From contig JAQTQF010000038.1 in the NCBI GenBank assembly GCA_028712345.1, forward strand, positions 1 to 10,778: a stretch of DNA of 10,778 nt, in the 5' to 3' direction. The translations under genes were made by a program, and so were the position numbers. This DNA comes from Phycisphaerae bacterium. GTDB taxonomy: Bacteria; Planctomycetota; Phycisphaerae; Sedimentisphaerales; UBA12454. Shown piece by piece: positions 4,800 to 10,778 of the stretch (positions within the stretch are counted from its first letter, which is position 1; each line of letters begins with the position of its first letter). Below the pieces are notes generated by a model that made no database searches, was not told where the DNA came from, and was given only the letters and a program-made list of their open reading frames with translations.

Positions 4800-6624
4800 G
4801 CTTAAAAAAAAACATCATACCCATACTGCCGAGACGCAAATAAGGCCTGATTCATCCCTCAGGCAAGAGTATCTGCCGCTGCTTGCTGTCATTATACTTG
4901 CCGGTATTCCCTTCGCAGCAGGAAAATATATCGAGTTCAACAGCGCAGGCGCTTTTGACAGTGGAGCTTATGTTTACTCGGCTGAGCATGTTTTGCGGGG
5001 CGCGAAACTCGGAATAGACGAAACTCCCGGCGCTCAGGTCGGCACTTTGCTGGTTAATATGCTCGGCATAGCAATTTTCGGCTTCGGCGAAACCGGCTCA
5101 AAAATAATCCAGATGATAATGCAGGCGGGCGCAATTGCCTTTATGTTTATCACACTGAGAAAACTTTTCGGAAATCTTTCGGCGGTCATCGGGGCAACAA
5201 TCGCGTCAATGTATCTATCGGCGCCTCTGATCGCAAAATACGGCAATGTCAAAGAACAATATATGATTGCGGTAATGATTGTCGGCATCTGCTGTTACAC
5301 TTATCGCCAGCTTGGAGGCAAATGGTGGTGGGCTTTCCTGAGCGGTGCGGTACTGGCTTATGGCCCTTTATTCAAGCAAACAGGCGTCTCGGCAATCATA
5401 GCGGTCGGATTGTTTACTATCGCTCAGCCCTTTTTAAAAAATCGCACCGTTAAACAAACCATAACAGATATTTTGCTGCTTTTCGCAGGCGCGCTAAGTT
5501 CGCTGCTGCCGCTGTATGTCTGGCTCTTGGTCTGGCACAGCAAGAACTATCTGCCCTACCAATTTGTTTTTGACGCTCTTATCAGCATCGGCACAGAAAA
5601 AGCGACTGGCCTTTCTTATGTGACAGAAGCAAGGAATCTTACGGAATTTCCCGACCAGTTCGCACGGGTTATGCGGTATTACGGTCTTTTAGTTCTGCCC
5701 ATATCTCTTGCGGTTATTTCAATAACAACCCGATTGATTCGATGGCTCATCAGACTCAACAAAAAAATCAGCAATATAGACACCAGAATATACGAAAAAT
5801 TCGTACTGCTTTTCGGCTTATGGTGGCTATGCGATATGGCGTTTGTCTGGATAAGCCCGCGAAGCTATGAGCAGTATTATCTTCCGCTGAACGGCTCGGC
5901 GGCAATGACGGGCGGATATATTTTAGCGATATATTCGGAGAAATTCGGCACATCAAAAAACAAAACCGGCTGGTTTGTCGCAGGCATTATCGGATTTATC
6001 GTAATGATTTCTATGGGCTGGCACATAGTTTTTGGAATTACTGCCAGTCCGCACAGCGGGGCTGAATACGGTCAGCCTTCCAGAGGTTATATTCCAAGGA
6101 TAGAAGAAATTAAACAGGCTAAGCGGGAAAATGCCGAGAGTACATGGGAACTGGCGGCAGAATATATCCGTCAGAACACGACCGAAAAGGATACGATTTT
6201 CGTCTGGGGCTGGTTTCCAGGAATTTATATGAAAGCTCAGAGGCTAAGCTGCACCAACAGACCTTTTACAAGCGAAATGCATGTTATGTCGCCTGAGGTT
6301 TTAAAAACTTACATAGACGAGCTTGTCTCCGATTTGCAAAATGGTTTGCCTAAGTATCTTGTCGATACTCATAAAGTTCATTATCCGTGGAATCGCCCGC
6401 CGCTGGAGCTTTGGCCGACGACAGAAAGAGGCCTCTTGCCGAATAAGCCGCAGATAATAGAACTTTACGAACACAGCTATAAAAACTCCCTTGCTGAGCA
6501 AATAGATAAATCCGAAGCACAGCGGTTTATGGTAATGAAGCCCTTGAGAGACTTCGTGATGAACAATTACACGCCGATAAGAAGTTTCGGCCAGTTTATC
6601 GTATTTGAGTTAAAGAAAAAATGA
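4789..6624 (+). CDS. GT-C membrane glycosyltransferase (PMT/ArnT-like)
   Basis: A 611-residue integral membrane protein with a basic, His-containing N-terminus, a first helix at about residues 29-45 and then some ten further hydrophobic segments up to about 420. The first external loop carries FDSGAYVYSAEHVLRG, with D57 in the place of the catalytic Asp of GT-C enzymes (PMT, ArnT and related families). A soluble C-terminal region (about 425-611) includes DTIFVWGWFPGIYMKAQR, a pattern common in bacterial GT-C proteins. Such enzymes transfer a sugar from a polyprenyl-phosphate donor to a glycan, lipid or protein on the outer face of the inner membrane. The ATG lies inside the end of the preceding GT2 gene (11-bp overlap), and the 3' end forms an ATGA junction with the GT4 gene. 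The acceptor (glycan, lipid A or protein) is unknown. Confidence 0.83.
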   Translation: MSRRLKKKHHTHTAETQIRPDSSLRQEYLPLLAVIILAGIPFAAGKYIEFNSAGAFDSGAYVYSAEHVLRGAKLGIDETPGAQVGTLLVNMLGIAIFGFGETGSKIIQMIMQAGAIAFMFITLRKLFGNLSAVIGATIASMYLSAPLIAKYGNVKEQYMIAVMIVGICCYTYRQLGGKWWWAFLSGAVLAYGPLFKQTGVSAIIAVGLFTIAQPFLKNRTVKQTITDILLLFAGALSSLLPLYVWLLVWHSKNYLPYQFVFDALISIGTEKATGLSYVTEARNLTEFPDQFARVMRYYGLLVLPISLAVISITTRLIRWLIRLNKKISNIDTRIYEKFVLLFGLWWLCDMAFVWISPRSYEQYYLPLNGSAAMTGGYILAIYSEKFGTSKNKTGWFVAGIIGFIVMISMGWHIVFGITASPHSGAEYGQPSRGYIPRIEEIKQAKRENAESTWELAAEYIRQNTTEKDTIFVWGWFPGIYMKAQRLSCTNRPFTSEMHVMSPEVLKTYIDELVSDLQNGLPKYLVDTHKVHYPWNRPPLELWPTTERGLLPNKPQIIELYEHSYKNSLAEQIDKSEAQRFMVMKPLRDFVMNNYTPIRSFGQFIVFELKKK

Positions 6625-7736
6625 AAATCCTAATGCTGAATCACGAGTTCCCCCCTGTCGGCGGCGGAGCTTCACCGGTAACATTTGAGCTATGTACTCA
6701 TCTTGCCTCACTCGGGCACAGCGTCGATGTCGTTACAATGCACTATAAAGATACGCCCCGATATGAGCAGACAGACGGCTTTACCGTTTATAGAACCCCT
6801 GCACTGAGAGCCAGACCAAACATTTGTTATCCTTATGAGCTTGCCACTTATGTTCCCGGTGCATTTTTCAAGACGCTTAAATTATGCAGAGATAATAAAT
6901 ATGACATAATTCATTGTCATTTTCTCGTGCCCGGCGCACCTTTGGCTTATTTGATAAGCAAAATCACCAAAATCCCTTTTATCGTTACCTGTCACGGCTC
7001 CGATGTGCCGGGGTACAATCCCGACCGTTTCGGCCTGTTGCACAAATTAATTATGCCCATCTGGAAATTTCTCATAAAAAAGCCGGCTCTGATTACTTCT
7101 CCGAGTCAATCCCTGAAAGATTTGATTTCATCACACTGCCGCAACCTGGACATTAGAGTTGTTCCCAATGGACTTGAGACAGCAGCCTTCAACCCGGCCG
7201 AAAAGGAAAAACGAATTTTGATGTGCAGCAGACTTCTGCCGAGAAAAGGCTTTCAATACGCCCTGCAGGCAATACAGCAGTTAGAAGACGACTGGCAAGT
7301 TGACATAATAGGTGAAGGACCATTTAAAGGCGAGCTGGAAAAAGAAGCCAAACAAGTCAAAATGCCCGTAAACTTCCACGGCTGGCTGGACCGCAAAGAG
7401 GGAAAGTTTTTCGACCTTTTCAACCGCAGTTCAATTTTTGTCTTTCCGTCCAATGCCGAAAGTTTCGGAGTAGTCATCTGCGAAGCTATGGCCGCAGGCT
7501 GTGCGGTAATCGCTTCTGACATTCCCGCTCACAGGGAAGTGCTTGGCGATGTCGGCCTGCTTGTTCCGCCACAAAACGCAGAAGCTATCAAAAAACATTT
7601 AACGCATCTGATGAAAGACCATCAGCTCTGCCAACAGTTGCAAACCAAAGCGATAAACCGTGCAAAAATTTTTGATTGGTCGCTTGTCGCACAAAAATAT
7701 ATCGATACCTACCAGCAGGTTCTTGCGAAAAAATGA
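6621..7736 (+). CDS. GT4-family glycosyltransferase
   Basis: A 371-residue GT-B fold enzyme with a retaining mechanism. The N-terminal domain opens with MKILMLNHEFPPVGGGASPV, whose glycine-rich loop is typical of GT4. HGSD (H125 onward) is the conserved acceptor-side motif, and VPNGLE marks the inter-domain link. In the C-terminal domain R204 and K209 (SRLLPRKG) fit the phosphate-binding pair, and ESFGVVICE (E280, E288) is the EX7E motif for nucleotide-sugar binding. Length is normal and no key residue is missing. The ATG overlaps the GT-C stop as ATGA. It probably adds one sugar to a lipid-linked glycan in the cytoplasm. Donor and linkage cannot be inferred. Confidence 0.93.
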   Translation: MKILMLNHEFPPVGGGASPVTFELCTHLASLGHSVDVVTMHYKDTPRYEQTDGFTVYRTPALRARPNICYPYELATYVPGAFFKTLKLCRDNKYDIIHCHFLVPGAPLAYLISKITKIPFIVTCHGSDVPGYNPDRFGLLHKLIMPIWKFLIKKPALITSPSQSLKDLISSHCRNLDIRVVPNGLETAAFNPAEKEKRILMCSRLLPRKGFQYALQAIQQLEDDWQVDIIGEGPFKGELEKEAKQVKMPVNFHGWLDRKEGKFFDLFNRSSIFVFPSNAESFGVVICEAMAAGCAVIASDIPAHREVLGDVGLLVPPQNAEAIKKHLTHLMKDHQLCQQLQTKAINRAKIFDWSLVAQKYIDTYQQVLAKK

Positions 7737-8716
7737 ACAAGCCTGATTTAAAAAAAATTCTGATAATGCCCGCCGCCGGTATAGGCGACTTTTTAATGGC
7801 CGCTCCGGCAATAAAAGCCTTGCGGGAAAATTACAAAACCGCTTATATCGCTGTTTTGGCGCATCATTCAAGAGGAGCAGCCCAAATTGGCAAATGCCTG
7901 CCTTTTATAGATGAGGTGATAGATTTTCCGCTGAAAAAATACTCGTGGGGCCGCGTGATATGTTTTTTTCTAAGCAGTTTCTGGCCGATGTTTTTCGGAT
8001 TGAGAAAAGAAAAATTCGATGCCTGTTTTATTTTAAATTCCAATCCAATCAGAACGATTATAACAAAGCTGCTCGGCGTTAAAACTTTTGAAGCAAAAAA
8101 ACAGGGACATCCCACCCAAATGGCATTGAATTTATTGTCCAGCCTTGGAATAAAAACAGATAATATGGATTTCGGCCTTGTTGCGCCGGATATAGATATC
8201 TCAAAATACATTCCTGTCGATGCTCCAAAACCATGGATAGGTTTGCATCCGTTCTCGGCAATGAGATGGCGCAACTGGGAAAACTACGCCGATTTCATAA
8301 ATACGCTGCCCGACAATGCCACTGTTATTATTTTGGGCAAAGATTCTGAACACAAGACACCAACCGGCAAAAAAAATGTGATAGATTTGGTAAACAAACT
8401 CAGCATAACCGAACTTGTCGCTGTAATAAGTAAACTAAATCTGCTCGTCAGCGTCGATTCGGGTCCAATGCACATAGGTTTCGCTGTCCAAATCCCAACC
8501 GTCGGCATATTCAATACCGTCAGCCCTGAAAATCGAATGCCATTAACCTCAAAAGTGTCTCACCTGGCAATATGGGACAATAAATTCGGCGAAGAAGAAA
8601 CTATCGTCAAAGAGAGGACAACAAAAGAACGCAGGCCGGGTTTGGTGGATACTGAACGCCTCGCCGCCGCCGTAAAAGAATGTATGCAAAAAAACAGCAT
8701 AAGCTTTTTTAAATAA
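7733..8716 (+). CDS. GT9-family glycosyltransferase (heptosyltransferase-like)
   Basis: A 327-residue GT-B protein of the ADP-heptose:LPS heptosyltransferase family. The N-terminal domain begins ILIMPAAGIGDFLMAAPAIKAL; D19 in the GIGD motif is the candidate catalytic base of WaaC-type enzymes. The C-terminal domain has GLHPFSAMRWRNWE (donor-side loop) and DSGPMHIGFA (D242 onward), the family signature that binds the nucleotide sugar. An in-frame GTG at 7676 exists, but it would add 19 residues encoded inside the GT4 gene. ATG at 7733 gives an ATGA overlap with the GT4 stop and places the first strand at the usual distance. Last gene of the rightward operon. Heptose as donor is plausible, not proven, since other GT9 members are known only by homology. 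Confidence 0.93.
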   Translation: MNKPDLKKILIMPAAGIGDFLMAAPAIKALRENYKTAYIAVLAHHSRGAAQIGKCLPFIDEVIDFPLKKYSWGRVICFFLSSFWPMFFGLRKEKFDACFILNSNPIRTIITKLLGVKTFEAKKQGHPTQMALNLLSSLGIKTDNMDFGLVAPDIDISKYIPVDAPKPWIGLHPFSAMRWRNWENYADFINTLPDNATVIILGKDSEHKTPTGKKNVIDLVNKLSITELVAVISKLNLLVSVDSGPMHIGFAVQIPTVGIFNTVSPENRMPLTSKVSHLAIWDNKFGEEETIVKERTTKERRPGLVDTERLAAAVKECMQKNSISFFK

Positions 8717-8733
8717 CAAATTATCCTTTGTTA
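8714..8733. terminator. Weak hairpin between convergent operons
   Basis: TAACAAA (8714-8720) pairs perfectly with TTTGTTA (8727-8733) across a 6-base loop. The stem starts at the GT9 stop codon and lies in the 53-bp gap between the two converging operons. It is AT-rich and lacks a good U-tract on either strand, so its role as an intrinsic terminator is doubtful; position is the main argument. Confidence 0.25.
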
Positions 8734-8769
8734 CTTATCCCGCCAAGTCACAAAACTTCAAATCGGCAG

Positions 8770-9786
8770 TTACCTCTTCTCGTGTGCTTTTAAATGTACC
8801 CATCGTCTTGAGACGGTTTGTACAAGTTTGAGCCGGTCGGCAAAATACGCAATCATCTGCATCATTTTTGCGGTGACATTGGGAAAGACGGTCAGGATAT
8901 AGGCGGCAGCACGCCATCGCATCGTCAGAAGCTGTGGAAACTGTCTTGCCGTTTCTCGAGCATCGGCTTTTAAGCCGTGAAATAGCGTTATCAAAAGCAC
9001 ATCCCGCATAAGAACAGAGGCGAATACCTTAAAATCATCGAGACAGCCGCACTGAGCGGCAAGTTCCAGATGCCTGGCGGTTGTCTGCCGGTAAAGAAGC
9101 CCGCGTTTTACATCCAATCTCCGCTGGGTCATCACTGCATCGGCTACGCCGAGATGTGCAATTGCCAGAGGCTCTGCGATATAACCCATCTGCAAAAATC
9201 GGCATGCAATCCGCACCCACATATCGTGGTCTTGCTGACGCATAAGGCTCACATCAAATAAACCGGTTTGTTCAAAAACGCTTTTGTGAATCACCAGTGT
9301 AATTGTAGATGTAATAATCGCCGTGGGTGAATGGCCTTTAATCGAATCGCGAAAATAATTTTCAAAATAATCTCTGCCCGCGAGCGTTTTTCTAATCACG
9401 GCAGGATTCAGCGCCGGCCGCTCGTTGCCGTCAAGCTCAAGAGAAAAATTACTTCCGCACCATTTCAGTTCGGGATTTTTTTCGAGAATTTCCATCTGCC
9501 TTCGGAGCTTATCAGCCAGCCACTCGTCGTCGGCATCGAGAAACGCTATCCATTCGCCCTTGGCGGCCTTTATACCGGCATTACGAGCAGCTGCCGGACC
9601 GGCATTGTCCTGGCGAATATAGCGGACTTTCCCGCCGTATCGTTCAACTGCCTGCGAGGTGTTATCCGTCGAGCCGTCATCTACAACAATTATTTCATAG
9701 TCGGAAAAACTCTGCGACAAAACGCTGTCTATGGCTCTGCTGATGCATTGTGCCGAGTTATATGAAGGTATTATAACGGTTATCAT
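8770..9786 (-). CDS. GT2-family glycosyltransferase
   Basis: A 338-residue inverting GT-A enzyme. It begins MITVIIPSYNSAQ and shows VVDDGSTDNT (34-43), NAGPAAARNAGI (61-72), the metal-binding DADDEW (84-89) and a QDHDMW segment near residue 200 that fits the [ED]D...W catalytic-base region. After the core (about 1-230) comes a helix-rich tail of roughly 110 residues, rich in Arg and Leu, that I do not recognise. It has no clear transmembrane helices apart from hydrophobic stretches. The frame is open upstream to 9897, but ATG at 9784-9786 puts the first strand at the N-terminus and overlaps the flippase stop as ATGA. Likely role: cytoplasmic addition of a sugar to the glycan exported by the neighbouring flippase. 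Confidence 0.92.
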   Translation of the reverse strand: MITVIIPSYNSAQCISRAIDSVLSQSFSDYEIIVVDDGSTDNTSQAVERYGGKVRYIRQDNAGPAAARNAGIKAAKGEWIAFLDADDEWLADKLRRQMEILEKNPELKWCGSNFSLELDGNERPALNPAVIRKTLAGRDYFENYFRDSIKGHSPTAIITSTITLVIHKSVFEQTGLFDVSLMRQQDHDMWVRIACRFLQMGYIAEPLAIAHLGVADAVMTQRRLDVKRGLLYRQTTARHLELAAQCGCLDDFKVFASVLMRDVLLITLFHGLKADARETARQFPQLLTMRWRAAAYILTVFPNVTAKMMQMIAYFADRLKLVQTVSRRWVHLKAHEKR

Positions 9787-10778
9787 AGAAACAGTATCGC
9801 TTTCAAATTTCGTCTGAAATATATTTCCATTATCACCGTACTGCAAAGACAGGCAAATGTTGTCGCTATTGCGGTGCCAAGTATTCCTATTCGCCAAACA
9901 AGTATGACATCAAGCCCAATATTTATAACAACCTGAACAATTGCCATTATACTGATAAGCCTGTATTTCTTTAAGGCTTTGAGAATTGGACATTGCAGCG
10001 AAAAATATAAGACAAACACCGCACCAGCCAGGAGAATACGGAAAACCGGCACCCATCCCTGGTAGCTGTTTTGATATATCTGATTGATTAGATACGGGCC
10101 CAAGGCAAAGACGGACCCGATAGCCGCAAATGCAAGAATAAATATTTTAGGCCGTTTTTTGTAATAGAACTCTCGCATCTTTTCAGAGTTTTCGATATTC
10201 TCGCTGATAAACGGCAGAAAGTAGTTGCCTAAAATAAATACCAACGCCAGAACGCCTTTGAAAAACTGATACGCGAAATTATATACCCCGATTTTATCGA
10301 GAGGCACGAAGAATCTCAGAACAAAGTTGTCGCCGGAATTGACAAGATAGACGGAAAACGCCCCGAAGATGAGCCACTTGATGGAGTGAAACATTTCTAA
10401 AAAATGCTTCCTGTCAAATTGAATCGGCAAAAGCAGCTTAATATCCAGCATAAAAATGGAAATAATTATCACGACTATCGCTGATAACAGATAAATCAGA
10501 AGAACCGACCGCAGATTTATCCAGTCCAACCTCCAAAAAACAATAATTAAAAGCACACTGCTTACGCCGAACACCACTTCAATCAGAGCGTTTTTTATCT
10601 TCTGACCCATCCCCATAAACAAGGTTCCAAAAAACAGTTTTAGAGACAGCCCCGTATATCCAAGCGCTATGTAAACTATGTCCGTCGCCGAAATTGCCGC
10701 AAACCATTTTATGGCTCCTCTGAAAACAAAACACAGCAGCGGAAAAACCGCCAGACTGAAAAACAGAAATGTGCACTG
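9783..10778 (-). CDS. Wzx-type polysaccharide flippase, C-terminal part (5' end outside window)
   Basis: The frame is open from the window edge (10778) to the TGA at 9783-9785, giving 331 visible residues; the start lies beyond the window. An in-frame TTG at 10622 is not the likely start, because the frame upstream continues with flippase-like sequence (FRGAIKWFAA, YTGLSLKLFFGT). The protein is highly hydrophobic, with about nine to ten visible helices, and resembles polysaccharide exporters of the MOP superfamily. The order NSGDNFVLRFFVPLDKIGVYNFAYQF, split over loop and helix, is characteristic of Wzx/RfbX members, which flip lipid-linked oligosaccharides across the inner membrane. Its stop overlaps the GT2 start as ATGA, so the pair is one transcript. 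Teichuronic or lipid II-type exporters of the same superfamily are alternatives. Confidence 0.85.
   Translation of the reverse strand, partial: QCTFLFFSLAVFPLLCFVFRGAIKWFAAISATDIVYIALGYTGLSLKLFFGTLFMGMGQKIKNALIEVVFGVSSVLLIIVFWRLDWINLRSVLLIYLLSAIVVIIISIFMLDIKLLLPIQFDRKHFLEMFHSIKWLIFGAFSVYLVNSGDNFVLRFFVPLDKIGVYNFAYQFFKGVLALVFILGNYFLPFISENIENSEKMREFYYKKRPKIFILAFAAIGSVFALGPYLINQIYQNSYQGWVPVFRILLAGAVFVLYFSLQCPILKALKKYRLISIMAIVQVVINIGLDVILVWRIGILGTAIATTFACLCSTVIMEIYFRRNLKAILFL

Noticed and set aside
7864..8274. Minus-strand open frame of 136 codons inside the GT9 gene
   Set aside because: It is a shadow of the GT9 frame, which carries the GIGD and DSGPMH signatures.
9331..9765. Plus-strand open frame of 144 codons opposite the leftward GT2 gene
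   Set aside because: The GT2 frame shows clear catalytic motifs over the same bases; the antisense frame has no recognisable domain or translation signal.
1..10778. Search for CRISPR arrays, tRNA or rRNA genes, transposases, phage genes or toxin-antitoxin pairs
   Set aside because: No regularly spaced repeats, cloverleaf pattern or matching protein motif was seen on either strand.

Overview
The window reads as part of a Gram-negative-type bacterial chromosome of moderate GC content. It holds a ferrous-iron uptake operon next to a surface-glycan (O-antigen, LPS-core or exopolysaccharide) gene region. Several traits suggest an environmental, possibly PVC-group or planctomycete-like bacterium: a GT9 heptosyltransferase-type gene, a polyprenyl-phosphate glycosyltransferase next to a GT-C membrane transferase, a Wzx-type flippase and a NusG-paralogue KOW domain. 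That placement is a guess from general character; no marker gene is present.

Left part (1-3812). The 3' end of a NusG/RfaH-like antiterminator gene (1-257) is followed by a short interspersed repeat (about 261-366) and a small four-helix membrane protein of unknown function (395-760). Convergent to it, and overlapping its end by 18 bp, is an iron operon on the minus strand in transcription order DtxR/MntR-family regulator, feoA, feoB (3508 down to 743). The operon has a strong predicted sigma70 promoter. Two tandem DtxR-box-like operators lie on it: a perfect 6-6-6 inverted repeat fills the -35/-10 spacer, and a degenerate copy 19 bp further on covers the -10 and the expected start site. The regulator therefore most likely represses its own operon when iron is plentiful. 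A diverged copy of the left repeat lies at about 3662-3745 in opposite orientation, so the iron genes and the small membrane gene are bracketed by inverted copies of one element.

Middle part (3813-8716, plus strand). A tightly overlapping operon of four glycosyltransferase genes: a GtrB/DPM1-like GT2 that should make a polyprenyl-phosphate sugar, a GT-C membrane transferase that could use that donor, a GT4 and a GT9. The start-stop overlaps (11 bp, then two ATGA junctions) imply translational coupling. A good predicted promoter (TTACTG-17-TATAAT) lies upstream.

Right part (8770-10778, minus strand). A GT2 glycosyltransferase follows a Wzx/MATE-type flippase (5' end outside the window), again with an ATGA overlap. 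This second glycan operon runs towards the first and ends 53 bp from it.

I see no CRISPR array, tRNA, rRNA, transposase, phage gene or defence cassette. The most noteworthy signals are the promoter-embedded tandem operators, the mixed metal-site residues of the regulator, the inverted repeat pair around the iron module and the unknown small membrane protein.
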